A stretch of DNA of 64,000 bases from Chitinophagales bacterium (GTDB taxonomy: Bacteria > Bacteroidota > Bacteroidia > Chitinophagales > BACL12): contig JACJXO010000002.1 in the NCBI GenBank assembly GCA_020636645.1, positions 372,001-436,000 on the forward strand. The letters run 5' to 3'. Numbering within the stretch: position 1 is the stretch's first letter; every line of letters starts with the position of its first letter. The notes beneath the pieces were generated by a model. That model was not told the DNA's origin, searched no databases, and saw only the letters and a program-made list of their open reading frames with translations. Made by a program: the position numbers and the translations under genes. Positions 42,133 to 52,431 of the stretch are shown one piece after another.

Positions 42133-42140
42133 CAAAAATA
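42133..42140 (-). promoter_or_regulatory. candidate -7 promoter element for gcvH
   Basis: TATTTTTG on the minus strand, 17 bp before the gcvH ATG and inside the 51-bp gap after sprA. A TTT rather than TTG lies at the -33 distance, so the match is partial. Confidence 0.45.
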
Positions 42141-42166
42141 AACGAAATTTTACAGCCTGAAAGACC

Positions 42167-45100
42167 TTATTCTGCCAGACTCATGCGCACCTTGACACCT
42201 GCATTGGTGGTGGTGATGGGATATGCGGTAGATATCTTGGGTATGGTTTGCTGTCTGTCAAAATACAGCTGCACATTGAACCGGTCGTTCACCAGATAAT
42301 CTATCGTGGGCGATATCTGTATGACGGTCAGACCTCCTGTAGGTTCGTTCAGATTCTGGTCGAGGCGGAAGTTGGTGGTAATGTCATCACGGTAAGACAT
42401 ATCGAACCGGAAGGTCACATCATTCTCCAGGGTAGGCCGCTTGCCTTTGATCTTGATGGGCAGGGTGATACCGGAAGTGGTGTAACCAAGTCCTACGGTC
42501 ACTTCTGTGGACCTGATCTCAGTGAGCTGGTAATCCACAAAACTCATGTTGAGGGTTCTGGTCTTGCGAAAATCGAATTTGGTGCTCAGGCTGCTTACAA
42601 AAGTGGCATCAACACCAAACAGCGGACTGAACTGTTCACTCAGCACCACATTGGGAATGGAGAAAAGAGAATAGTAATTGCCTGACAGGGTATCTACTGT
42701 ATTGGCATACAGATAATAGTTGCCAAAATAGTTCAGGTTGGTCATATAGCTGTTCACTGCCAGTGTACTGGTATAAGCGCTATTAATGGTAAAGTTGCTG
42801 AAGATCTTCTTCATGGCATCGATCTTGGTAAGACCGGTATAAGTAAGCCTCCAGTTGGGCCTTGGCATCTGTTCAAATACATTGAGGGGAATGGTGGCCG
42901 CATCTATATCACGATAGGCTGCTATGAATGAAGGCACGAGCACATCCTGAGAATAGGGGCCATAACCGTCAAAGTAGTTCTCGAGGAAGGTACTGTCTTG
43001 CGGGTCAAAGAACTGACCATCAGAATAGATGTTCTCATTTCCAAAACGCTCAGATATAATGACCCTGTTGGCCTCAAACTGTCTGAAAGTCTCGGTCACA
43101 TCTGTGGTATTCAATTTATCAAAGATGGTACCCAGTATGCTGTAGCTCATAGTGAGGCTACCCATGTCCATCGGGTTGAGGTGGGCAAAATCTACCTCAT
43201 CAAGGGTGCCGATATTCCTGAAAAATTCAGAATGGTTCTCACTGTAGCTCTTATTCAGGTTAATATCGAGCCGAAGGTCAGGAACAGGCTCCAGATTGGT
43301 TCTCACATCCAGGTTTCTGGAATAGTTCTGCAGGAAGGTACTGTTGAATGTACCTGCACTGGAAATCCAGCCTTTGGAAGCTGCAGAATCCAACCAGTTG
43401 CCAGAGGGCTGAATACCCATGACAAAATCCCATCCCGGTGCCGGTCCGTCTTTCAGATCAAGCCCCATCAAATCTGGTGTCAGCATGAAACCAGGCAGGG
43501 TAGTACTGTAGTTCTCTGTGTAGTTGATGGTTACCCGTTTCAAAGACAGCAACAACCTGACCATGACCTCAGCTGTCGGGCTGACCTTCTTAATCTTCTT
43601 TTTCTTGTCTTTATCATCTTCGGCATCGGCTGCATTGAGTTCATCTTTGCCGCCTCTTCCGCCCTTGTCACCCTTCAGCGAAAAAGTATTGTTGTTGTAT
43701 TGCTTGAGGAATGGTGATTTATTATACAGGTTACGGAAGTTGAGTTCTCCGTTAATGGTTTTTGCCTGGGTATTGGTAAGTATGTGTCCAAGCGAATCTG
43801 CCAGACCCAGTGAGCCGGCTGTCCAGCCATAGGTTATATTATAATTAGTTCTTATTGATGTCCAGCTCAGGGCAGGAATCTTATTCAGGGGAACATTATA
43901 GCTGGCAGACACACTGTGCCGGTAATTGATGGTGCGGCCAAGATCACGGATATTATTCCAGATGGTATCTTTCTCTTCCGGGGTATCTATACGACCATAG
44001 GGCTCATCTATTCGGGTATTAGTGGTGGCTGAGAAATCGATCTTCATAGCAGTGAACGGCTCCAGTTTAAGGCCATAGAATCGATCCCAGTTGAAGAACT
44101 TATTGAAGGTGGGTTGAATCAGACCATCGCCGTAAATATCACGCATCAGGGTTTCACCAAATTGCCTGTTCATATCCGTGCGGAAGCTGTAGGAAGTGGG
44201 CAGCAGGTTGAAGTTGAAGTCTCTTACCAGGGCCAGCCATGCATCTTTCTTGTCAACCATTTTCTCAAAAGGCTTGACAGACTTGGCACGTATGGCATAG
44301 TTGTATCCTAACGATGCTTTATACCGGTCTATGATATCGTGTTCCAGCACAGGACTGCTGTTGTAATCCTGAGAATAGGCCAGGGTGGCATCAAAGTTCT
44401 GGATGCTGTAGATCTTGGGCGTACCGGAAGACTTAGGGCGATCAATTCGGATATTGGTCAGGTTGATACTCTTGATGCTGACATATTCAATGGCCTGTCT
44501 CTGATAAGCTTTTGCTGAATCAGCTCCATACAGTACCTCTATATCATTTACTTTATCCTTCAGATCGATATCAAAGGTGTAGGGGTCATATTGCGGATTG
44601 CTGAATGATTCTGAAATACTGGCATACAGTGGCAGGCGAATACCCAAATCTGATGGGAAGAATTTACCCAGTTCCAGGCTCATGCTGGCAGCATACTGAT
44701 AAAAGTTGTCGAAATATCGTTCGTTGATCTGCTGTTCCAGTGTACCGAAACCTGCAGTATGCATATTACCACTCAGGGTCATGGTGCCCAGATCTGCCAG
44801 CTGGGCATCAACACGTGCCAGTGCGGCCCATCCACCCTGCTCATCGATCTCACTCAATCGCAATTCATTGACCCAGACCTCTGCACAATATTCTTCGCCG
44901 GAACCACTCACGCTTTTTGGGTTGCGCACCCCTATCATCACCTCTTCCACATAACCCAGATCAGGGTTACCTATCACTGTATAGGTGGGAAGCCCTTCAC
45001 CACCCACTGCATAAGGCACCAGCGGTGAAATTTCCAGGTTGTTCCTTTCTGATTTGACTGATATAAGTGAGTCCAGCGGAAAGTCTATGAGCGTCTCCCA

Positions 45101-48100
45101 GACAGCACGTTTAACGTCATCATCATCGGCAGTACCGGGAGGCAATGGAAGTGTACTCACCTTCAGAGGCACCTCATATTCATAATAGTTGTTGGTGAAG
45201 TCAGAACCAAGTCGCACAAAAACGGTCAGATCACCATCCTGCAGATCAGTGGTCTGGCTGCCAACCAGTGGTTCTCCATGCACATTCATGATCAAACGTC
45301 CGTACCGGCGAAGATCAAGCTGCAGCGACTTGAAGATGGCTCTGGAATCGCCATCCTTCAACGGACAGACCTGCATACTGAGTGCCTGTTCGTTCTGCTG
45401 GAAAGTACTCACGTTGCCACCACCGCCAATGGTTTGTTCACGCTGTACATCCGGTGGCAGTACATAAGGAAACGGTTGTCTGCCGGAGTTCTCTTCGATG
45501 CTCACAGAACTCACATTGAATACTGTTTCGCCGCTGTTATCATCAGGCAGATACTCGCCTGGCTCCAGTAAGCTGAACTGGTACCTTCTCCACTGATTAC
45601 GCACCAGTTCCAGCCGTGCGAAACGCAATACCACCGGTTCTTCAAAACCGGTCATATACATTCTGATGAAACGAATAGAGCGAAAATCCTGGATGGTACC
45701 TATGCGGGCGTCAAACTGATTGATAGGGACTTTTAGCTGATACCAGGTCACACTGTCCACCACTCCATTTTCAAAAGTATGCTCAGCCCTGACCACATCT
45801 GTCACATAGGGGTTGGTGGTCATCATATCAGGGGTGATGGGAATACGGTACTGAAAGTATGCTTCGGTTTCGTTCAGGGTATAGTCGCGGTTGAGGTCTT
45901 CTGACTCGGGAAGGTTGGTTGCAGAAGTAGGATAATTTTCCGGAGAAGATTCTGTAGTTGGAGAGTTTCCCTGCGGGTTGTTGTATCTCTTGTACCGATC
46001 GAATATGCTCAGTTCCTGGTTGTCATAATCTCCACCGCGGTAATAGTGGTAGTTATCTGCTGATGGATCGGCGGTGGCAACAGACAGTGCGTCAGGTGTA
46101 AGAATGGTTTGGAGTTGGGTCAGGTAATCAGCGTAAAAACCAGCCTCCTGCGCATCGTTCTGTCCGTCATATCCTTTATCCTGATTCTCACGGCTGTTCG
46201 GGTCGTTATCAAATGCCTGGTTGACCGGCAGGGTGCGTGGCACAAGGCCCCAGTTGGTGGCGTCAAGATCAGCGGTAGAGCCATCTTTTGGAAGACCATT
46301 CTCAAAGAAGGTCCGGCTGTCTTTGAGGATGTCTTCTGATACATTACCAATATTGATATACAGATCACCGCCATCTGTCACCTGTGTTCCGAATGGACCC
46401 AGGTTATCAAACGGATCCATGACCCAGAACTCTATGGTCTCAATATTGGCTGCTTCAAAATCATTTGTTTCGAGGCTTCGCATGATACCACCCCATCTGG
46501 AAGCCGGGTTGATGAGTGATCCATCAGGATTGACACCCTGGCTAAAGGCAGTTCCGGAAACATCAAAATTATAGGGACCGCGTTCATCCGGATAATAGGC
46601 CAGGTCAAAGGTGCTGAGGTTGTTCAGTCCGGTTACCGCAATATCAGCTTGTGGAAATATCTCCTGTTGCTGGATCTCCACGAGGTAGTGATTGGACACA
46701 TCATCGGCAGTCAGGTGATCCGGCCTGGCCGCATTGTCTTCCCGCAGAAACAAGGGGTCTATGGTGTACCATGCAATCTTAGCACGGTTCATACCATAGA
46801 TCAGGCTGTCAAACAGGGTAGCTTCCGGAAAGAGTACGTCTCCGTTGGCATCCACTGCATTCTGAGGTGTGGAAGCTATGACCCAGCTGGAAAACGGAAA
46901 CTTCAGGTCATAGGCACTTCTGCTTCCCTCAAAGTCATCAATATAAATGACCCCTTCATCGTCTTTACCAATGGCTTTACTATGCCCGGGTAAAAATCTG
47001 GCCACCTCTCCGGTAAAGGAAATGGATGACATCTCTTTGGTATCGTAAAAGGGAAGTTTGTCCAATGCTCTGGTCATCCAGGGTGCTTCTGCCGTATAAT
47101 TGACATCATAGCCCAGCATGGTATTCTGAATAGGGTCATCTCCAAAGTTCACCTTCTGGGTAAACGGCCTTTCAGATAATCGCAATACCGTGGCACCCAT
47201 AGTGAAATTGTCATTGATCCAGTAATCGAACCGTGAACCAATGAGTGATTTTACCTGAAAGCCAAAGAAGGCATTGTTTTCAAAAGAGACATTTATGGGC
47301 AACCCGGAATTCAGGATGGATTCATTGATGATCTTGAGTCTTCCCAGAGAATAATCAATGGTATAATCCACATTCTCCGTAAGCTGCTGGCCACCGGCTG
47401 TAACTGTGACCGATCCCTTGGGCAGGTTAAATGCGCCGAGGTAGATCTCTGAACTGACGCTCGATTTGTAACTACCGGTTATAACAAAGCGGTTGTATTG
47501 CGGAAACTGTTCAGCCAGCACCCGGGTGGTGGAGTACAATTCATCGTAGGCATAGCGTTCCACTTCAGGATCTGTTCCGAAAGCCTGTTCTGATCTCAGG
47601 TGTGATCCGAATGGTTCCAGCACCGGGAAGTAGATACGCCCGTTGTTGGTATTAATGGTAATGCCACTCACAAAGTCAAAAACCCCATCCGGAAAAGGGT
47701 CACTATTGGTGTTCAGCCTGTCCAGGTTGAGCAGGGTGATGATGGGCTGGCCATTCACATTGGTGTTGTTGGCCGGAATGTATCTTTTGAATCCGCCACC
47801 CGGATCCTGGTAGAGGATGTCGAGCTGAAAATCCTGCGGACTTACCTGAAAAGCGCCAAGAGAATAGACGTTCTTCATCATCAGGTCCCACAGCGGAATA
47901 TTGACCTGAGCTGAAGTGCTCTTCAGCATCTTCAGGAACATGACATTGGAGGTATCTACACCCGGAGGCAGGTTATTGGTAAACTCACCCACCTGATACA
48001 CCTGGCCCAGATAGGTATATTCAAAAGCAACAGCCAGTACATCGTCTGGCTGTAAGGAAGTATTGACAGAAATAAAGCCCAGCTGATTGTTATAGGAATA

Positions 48101-49456
48101 ATCGCTGGTGTTGAGCTTCCGCATCCGCACTTTTTCAAAGTCGCGAACAGGCTGCATCTTGTACTGACCGGCAGGATCAGACAGGGAAGAAACGACCGTA
48201 TTAAGGTTTCTGGCGTTGTCATCATTTACCAGTTTGCCATACAGATCGTTGGCATTATTGGAGGGAAGACCGTCTGTACTCAGCACATTGATGGTACCGC
48301 CGTTGGCTACTGACCAGAAAGTAGAATCGGTCTCACCCAGGTCTGTGAACGCTACAATATCACGCGTGTTCTGTGTGGCTCCTGTGGTGTTGGTGACCCA
48401 CACTTCCATCCTGGTGATGTTGACCGGCGAGTTGACAAAAGGCAATGTACTCAACCAGGGTTCATAGTGGTCACGCATATAATGCGCCAGGAAAAAGTGC
48501 CTGTTCTCATCATACTGATTGGCGAAGACTTCGAATTCTCTTTTCTGAGCGCCTCCTTCAATCTGTATGCTTTGCGACTGTGACCGTTGCTGAGAGAGGA
48601 TGTTGGTCATGGTCAGTCTGCCAAACTGCAATTGGGTCTTGATACCCCAAAGGCTTTGTGTGCCGGGAATAAGCGAAGTTGTGAGAGGCAGACTTACGTT
48701 ACCTGCTTCGATCTTTTTGATGATCTCGTCTTCATAACCGGTATATTCCAGTTTTACCTGGTTTTCAAAATCGAATGTAGCAGATGTGTTGTAGTTGAAG
48801 GTGAGTTTCATCTTCTCACCGATCTGTCCGAGCATGTTGGCATTGATGTCCATATTGAAATCAAAGCCTCCCTGTCTGCGTTGATCTTCGGTCAGGATGG
48901 GGTTACCCACATTCTGGAAGCTGCCGCCAAATGTCAGGTCGATATTTCCCTGCGGGCGAATGTCCACATTGCTTCCACCAAAAAGGCGATCCAGCAGTTC
49001 ACTGCCAGTATAGATCTGCGGGATGGCACCGCTTCCACCCAGAATGCTTTGGGCCGTGGAACGCTCTACCCAATAGTCTGTTATTGATTTTTCCTGTTCA
49101 GCCTTCAGAAAATCTTCGAAGGAAATGTATTGAGGGTTTTTGAAATACTGCCCGCCAACTTTTTCTGAATAAATATAATCGCCGGTAACAGGATCGTATT
49201 CCAGTGTGGGTGTTATACCTGCCGGAAGATCAAGACCGAAGGCGTTCTGATCATCAGCAAAATAATCACTCACCTGGCCACCGCTGGTGTCTGTGCTGTC
49301 TTTATCTGTGGAGTCAGGAAGGGGCAGGTATATATTTGGGCGGGATCTTACGAACAAAGTGGCAGGTGCAGCTGTTTGCTGGAAAGCGGAAATAGTTACC
49401 GCCAGACCGGTCAAACCTGCCAATGCTACCTTAGGGAAGAGTCTCAATCCTGCCAA
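42167..49456 (-). CDS. sprA: T9SS outer-membrane translocon protein SprA
   Basis: A 2,429-residue outer-membrane protein, the size expected of SprA, whose huge beta-barrel is the exit channel of the type IX secretion system. A signal peptide (about 1-30) is followed by YDPVTGDYIYSEKVGGQYF, LDRLFGGSNVDIRPQGNIDL (about 157-176) and QIGEKMKLTFNYNTSATFDF, all SprA N-terminal features. Very long beta-strand-rich stretches follow, with the duplicated SprA region around GYDVNYTAEAPWMTRALDKL and FLPGHSKAIGKDDEGVIYID. A low-complexity KDKKKKIKK loop near 1,780-1,830 is odd. It exports the sorting-domain proteins seen elsewhere in the window. It lies 10 bp after ruvA. Confidence 0.95.
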   Translation of the reverse strand: MAGLRLFPKVALAGLTGLAVTISAFQQTAAPATLFVRSRPNIYLPLPDSTDKDSTDTSGGQVSDYFADDQNAFGLDLPAGITPTLEYDPVTGDYIYSEKVGGQYFKNPQYISFEDFLKAEQEKSITDYWVERSTAQSILGGSGAIPQIYTGSELLDRLFGGSNVDIRPQGNIDLTFGGSFQNVGNPILTEDQRRQGGFDFNMDINANMLGQIGEKMKLTFNYNTSATFDFENQVKLEYTGYEDEIIKKIEAGNVSLPLTTSLIPGTQSLWGIKTQLQFGRLTMTNILSQQRSQSQSIQIEGGAQKREFEVFANQYDENRHFFLAHYMRDHYEPWLSTLPFVNSPVNITRMEVWVTNTTGATQNTRDIVAFTDLGETDSTFWSVANGGTINVLSTDGLPSNNANDLYGKLVNDDNARNLNTVVSSLSDPAGQYKMQPVRDFEKVRMRKLNTSDYSYNNQLGFISVNTSLQPDDVLAVAFEYTYLGQVYQVGEFTNNLPPGVDTSNVMFLKMLKSTSAQVNIPLWDLMMKNVYSLGAFQVSPQDFQLDILYQDPGGGFKRYIPANNTNVNGQPIITLLNLDRLNTNSDPFPDGVFDFVSGITINTNNGRIYFPVLEPFGSHLRSEQAFGTDPEVERYAYDELYSTTRVLAEQFPQYNRFVITGSYKSSVSSEIYLGAFNLPKGSVTVTAGGQQLTENVDYTIDYSLGRLKIINESILNSGLPINVSFENNAFFGFQVKSLIGSRFDYWINDNFTMGATVLRLSERPFTQKVNFGDDPIQNTMLGYDVNYTAEAPWMTRALDKLPFYDTKEMSSISFTGEVARFLPGHSKAIGKDDEGVIYIDDFEGSRSAYDLKFPFSSWVIASTPQNAVDANGDVLFPEATLFDSLIYGMNRAKIAWYTIDPLFLREDNAARPDHLTADDVSNHYLVEIQQQEIFPQADIAVTGLNNLSTFDLAYYPDERGPYNFDVSGTAFSQGVNPDGSLINPASRWGGIMRSLETNDFEAANIETIEFWVMDPFDNLGPFGTQVTDGGDLYINIGNVSEDILKDSRTFFENGLPKDGSTADLDATNWGLVPRTLPVNQAFDNDPNSRENQDKGYDGQNDAQEAGFYADYLTQLQTILTPDALSVATADPSADNYHYYRGGDYDNQELSIFDRYKRYNNPQGNSPTTESSPENYPTSATNLPESEDLNRDYTLNETEAYFQYRIPITPDMMTTNPYVTDVVRAEHTFENGVVDSVTWYQLKVPINQFDARIGTIQDFRSIRFIRMYMTGFEEPVVLRFARLELVRNQWRRYQFSLLEPGEYLPDDNSGETVFNVSSVSIEENSGRQPFPYVLPPDVQREQTIGGGGNVSTFQQNEQALSMQVCPLKDGDSRAIFKSLQLDLRRYGRLIMNVHGEPLVGSQTTDLQDGDLTVFVRLGSDFTNNYYEYEVPLKVSTLPLPPGTADDDDVKRAVWETLIDFPLDSLISVKSERNNLEISPLVPYAVGGEGLPTYTVIGNPDLGYVEEVMIGVRNPKSVSGSGEEYCAEVWVNELRLSEIDEQGGWAALARVDAQLADLGTMTLSGNMHTAGFGTLEQQINERYFDNFYQYAASMSLELGKFFPSDLGIRLPLYASISESFSNPQYDPYTFDIDLKDKVNDIEVLYGADSAKAYQRQAIEYVSIKSINLTNIRIDRPKSSGTPKIYSIQNFDATLAYSQDYNSSPVLEHDIIDRYKASLGYNYAIRAKSVKPFEKMVDKKDAWLALVRDFNFNLLPTSYSFRTDMNRQFGETLMRDIYGDGLIQPTFNKFFNWDRFYGLKLEPFTAMKIDFSATTNTRIDEPYGRIDTPEEKDTIWNNIRDLGRTINYRHSVSASYNVPLNKIPALSWTSIRTNYNITYGWTAGSLGLADSLGHILTNTQAKTINGELNFRNLYNKSPFLKQYNNNTFSLKGDKGGRGGKDELNAADAEDDKDKKKKIKKVSPTAEVMVRLLLSLKRVTINYTENYSTTLPGFMLTPDLMGLDLKDGPAPGWDFVMGIQPSGNWLDSAASKGWISSAGTFNSTFLQNYSRNLDVRTNLEPVPDLRLDINLNKSYSENHSEFFRNIGTLDEVDFAHLNPMDMGSLTMSYSILGTIFDKLNTTDVTETFRQFEANRVIISERFGNENIYSDGQFFDPQDSTFLENYFDGYGPYSQDVLVPSFIAAYRDIDAATIPLNVFEQMPRPNWRLTYTGLTKIDAMKKIFSNFTINSAYTSTLAVNSYMTNLNYFGNYYLYANTVDTLSGNYYSLFSIPNVVLSEQFSPLFGVDATFVSSLSTKFDFRKTRTLNMSFVDYQLTEIRSTEVTVGLGYTTSGITLPIKIKGKRPTLENDVTFRFDMSYRDDITTNFRLDQNLNEPTGGLTVIQISPTIDYLVNDRFNVQLYFDRQQTIPKISTAYPITTTNAGVKVRMSLAE

Positions 49457-49466
49457 AACACGCCTT

Positions 49467-50066
49467 TTACAAATTCTTCAATGCTGATTTTACCAACTCT
49501 TCTACAGATGCAAGTTCAGGCGTGGCCTTTTGCGCTGCCTGGATGGCTTTATCAGCAGCAGCCCTGCTGAAACCCAGCATAGCAAGTGCTGATAACGCCT
49601 CTTCACGTATATTATTGTCAGACGGAACAAAACTTGTGGTTTCTGTGCCGGTTGACTTTCCTATTCGGTCTTTCAGTTCAATAACGATCTTTTTAGCTGT
49701 TTTCGGCCCAACCCCCTTGATCTTCTGGATCAGGCCGTCATTATCAGTAAATATGGCTTGTTTCAGATCTGCCACAGACATACTGGACAGCATCATCCGG
49801 GCTGTATTGGCCCCCACTCCGCTCACACTGATGAGGTGTATGAACATATCTTTCTCTTCCACACTGCTGAATCCGTAAATGACCGGTATCATGCTCTGGC
49901 CGTCTTCACGAAAATAGTGGTAACAGTACAGGAGGCAGTCTCCCGATTCAGGCATAGAAGAATAGGTATGCACACTGATCTGCAGCTGATAACCTATGCC
50001 ACCGGTGTCCAGAACAACACTGGCCGGATTTCGGCTAACGATCTTTCCCCTGATATAAGCGATCAT
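49467..50066 (-). CDS. ruvA: Holliday junction branch migration protein RuvA
   Basis: A 199-residue protein that binds Holliday junctions and loads the RuvB helicase. The N-terminal OB fold reads MIAYIRGKIVSRNPASVVLD, with GIGYQLQISVHTY. The double helix-hairpin-helix is HLISVSGVGANTARMMLSSM (about 97-116) and IQKIKGVGPKTAKKIVIELK (about 133-152). The C-terminal RuvB-binding domain ends EELVKSALKNL. It overlaps maeB by 4 bp and precedes sprA, an order I recall as widespread in Bacteroidota. Confidence 0.95.
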   Translation of the reverse strand: MIAYIRGKIVSRNPASVVLDTGGIGYQLQISVHTYSSMPESGDCLLYCYHYFREDGQSMIPVIYGFSSVEEKDMFIHLISVSGVGANTARMMLSSMSVADLKQAIFTDNDGLIQKIKGVGPKTAKKIVIELKDRIGKSTGTETTSFVPSDNNIREEALSALAMLGFSRAAADKAIQAAQKATPELASVEELVKSALKNL

Positions 50067-52342
50067 GGATTATTTGCTTTGGTCTGTGCATCCAGAACAG
50101 CAATGGCTATCATATTCTGGATCTCCCTGATGGAACTGCCCAGCTGCAAGATATGTACTGATTTCTTTAATCCCAGCAGCACCGGACCAATGGCCTCAGC
50201 CTGACCCAGGGTCTGCAATAATTTATAGGATATGTTGGCCGCATCCAGATTCGGGAAAATAAGGGTATTCACCCCTTTGTCAATCAGGTCTGCAAATGGA
50301 TAATTTTCCCGCATCAGATCATTATCGAACGGAATATTGGCCTGCATCTCTCCATCCACCACCATACCCGGATAGCGCTCTTTCAATAAGCTGACGGCTT
50401 TGCTGATTCGACGGGTCTCTGCATTGTCAACAGATCCAAAATTGGAATAAGACAGAAGGGCGATCTTCGGCTGGATATTAAAAGCCCTGACCGCATTGGC
50501 GGTAAGTACTGTAATGTCCACCAGTTCTTCTGTGGTGGGATGAAAGTTAATGGTCGTGTCTGAAAAGAAGATCGGTCCGCGACGGGTAAGCAGAATATAC
50601 ATACCCGAGACCTTATTGACCCCTTCCTGCCGGCCGATGATCTGCAGTGCCGGACGAATGGTATCAGGATATTGCCGTGTCAGGCCGGAGATGAGTGCAT
50701 CTGCCTGCCCCAGCTCCACCATCATGGCACCGAAGTAGTTGCGCTCACGCATGATCTTTTTGGCTTCATAATAATTGAGCCCTTTTCTGCGCCTTTTTTC
50801 AAAAAGCAGCTCGCCAAACTCTCTGCGCATATCTTCCATCTCGTCGCTGTGGCTGTCAATGATGGGCATACCATGCAGCTCCAAACCGTTCTCTGACGCA
50901 ATACGCTCGATCTTATCTCTGTTTCCCAGCAGTATAGGCTTGGCAATGCCTTCATCATAGGCAACCTGGGCTGCCTTCAGGATCTTGTAATTATCTGCTT
51001 CAGCAAAGACCACCCGTTTCGGATTGTTCCTTGCTTTGCTGACCAGACCTTTGATGAGCTGATGATCCAGTCCGAGTCGTTTCTCGAGGTCTGTATTGTA
51101 TGCAGCCCAGTCAGTGATGGGCTTGCGGGCCACACCGGTTTCCATGGCAGCTTTGGCAACAGCCGGAGCTACCCGTGTGATAAGCCTCGGGTCAACCGGT
51201 TTCGGTATGATATAGTGCCTGCTGAACTGCAGATTCTTTTCATTGTATGCCATGTTCACGAACTCCGGCACCTGCTCATGCGTGAGTTGTGCCAGCGCTC
51301 TGACAGCAGCCACTTTCATAGCTTCATTGATGCCGGTGGCCCGCACATCCAGTGCCCCGCGGAAGATGAATGGAAAACCAAGTACGTTATTCACCTGATT
51401 GGGGTGGTCGCTTCGGCCGGTGGCCATGATCACGTCTTCACGGGTGGCGATGGCCAGGTCATATTCGATCTCTGGATCTGGGTTGGCCAGTGCAAATACG
51501 ATGGGGTCTTTTGCCATACTCAGAAGCATATCCGGAGTAAACACGTTACCCTTAGACAGCCCCAGGAAAACATCGGCACCTACAATTGCTTCTGCCAGGG
51601 TATCCACCTGTTTGTCGGTCACAAACTGCTGCTTGTACTGATCCAGGCCTTCCCTCCTGTTGTTAAGCACACCTTTCGAATCGCACATGACAATGTTGCT
51701 GCGGTTGACTCCCAGTTCAACAAACAGACTGGCGCAAGACAAGGCAGATGCCCCGGCACCGTTCACTACAATCTTCACCTCATCCAGTTTCCTGTCTGTC
51801 AGTTCCAGGGCATTCAACAAAGCAGCCCCACTGATCACTGCGGTACCGTGCTGGTCATCATGCATGACAGGAATGTTCATTTCGGCTTTCAGGCGGCGTT
51901 CGATCTCAAAACATTCCGGTGCTTTGATGTCTTCCAGGTTGATTCCGCCAAAGGTTGGTTCCATGGCCTTGACCGTACGGATGAAATCTTCCACATCCTT
52001 GCAGTTCAGTTCTATATCAAAGACATCAATATCTGCATAGATCTTGAACAGCAGACCCTTTCCTTCCATGACCGGCTTGGATGCTTCCGGGCCAATATCA
52101 CCCAGCCCCAGTACGGCCGTTCCGTTACTGATCACACCTACCAGGTTGCCCTTGGCTGTGTACTGATAAACTTTGTCGGTATCTTCTGCGATCTCCAGGC
52201 AGGGCTCTGCTACCCCGGGAGAATAGGCCAGTGACAGATCTCGTTGTGTTTTAGTGGCTTTGGTAGGAACCACCTCTATTTTTCCAGGTCGTCCTGAAGC
52301 ATGATACTCCAGGGCATCCTTCTTCCTCATTTTTTCCGGCAT
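50063..52342 (-). CDS. maeB: NADP-dependent malic enzyme with phosphotransacetylase-like C-terminus
   Basis: A 759-residue two-domain protein that decarboxylates malate to pyruvate with NADP. The malic enzyme domain (about 1-425) has SLAYSPGVAEPCLEI, NGTAVLGLGDIGPEASKPVM, PVMHDDQHGTAVISGAALLN and VNGAGASALSC for cofactor binding. The phosphotransacetylase-like domain (about 430-759) begins RVVFAEADNYKILKAAQVAY and ends with LLGLKKSVHILQLGSSIREI; in MaeB enzymes it serves regulation, often by acetyl-CoA, rather than catalysis. Length is right for MaeB. A TACCTTTG -7 box lies upstream at 52389-52396. Confidence 0.93.
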   Translation of the reverse strand: MPEKMRKKDALEYHASGRPGKIEVVPTKATKTQRDLSLAYSPGVAEPCLEIAEDTDKVYQYTAKGNLVGVISNGTAVLGLGDIGPEASKPVMEGKGLLFKIYADIDVFDIELNCKDVEDFIRTVKAMEPTFGGINLEDIKAPECFEIERRLKAEMNIPVMHDDQHGTAVISGAALLNALELTDRKLDEVKIVVNGAGASALSCASLFVELGVNRSNIVMCDSKGVLNNRREGLDQYKQQFVTDKQVDTLAEAIVGADVFLGLSKGNVFTPDMLLSMAKDPIVFALANPDPEIEYDLAIATREDVIMATGRSDHPNQVNNVLGFPFIFRGALDVRATGINEAMKVAAVRALAQLTHEQVPEFVNMAYNEKNLQFSRHYIIPKPVDPRLITRVAPAVAKAAMETGVARKPITDWAAYNTDLEKRLGLDHQLIKGLVSKARNNPKRVVFAEADNYKILKAAQVAYDEGIAKPILLGNRDKIERIASENGLELHGMPIIDSHSDEMEDMRREFGELLFEKRRRKGLNYYEAKKIMRERNYFGAMMVELGQADALISGLTRQYPDTIRPALQIIGRQEGVNKVSGMYILLTRRGPIFFSDTTINFHPTTEELVDITVLTANAVRAFNIQPKIALLSYSNFGSVDNAETRRISKAVSLLKERYPGMVVDGEMQANIPFDNDLMRENYPFADLIDKGVNTLIFPNLDAANISYKLLQTLGQAEAIGPVLLGLKKSVHILQLGSSIREIQNMIAIAVLDAQTKANNP

Positions 52343-52388
52343 GCGGTGTTGTTTTCTGCAGGCGGCACAGGCCCTTACTGCGGGGGAA

Positions 52389-52396
52389 CAAAGGTA
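52389..52396 (-). promoter_or_regulatory. candidate -7 promoter element for maeB-ruvA-sprA
   Basis: TACCTTTG on the minus strand, 46 bp before the maeB start in the 89-bp gap after the enoyl-CoA hydratase gene. No clear TTG at the -33 distance. It would start a transcript covering maeB, ruvA and sprA. Confidence 0.4.
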
Positions 52397-52431
52397 GGGA
52401 AACCCTGCTGAAATGGGAACTCTTTCCCGGC

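Noticed and set aside
51062..52234. 390-codon open frame on the plus strand antisense to maeB
   Set aside because: Antisense shadow of a conserved enzyme; translation is rich in Cys and His with no family signature.
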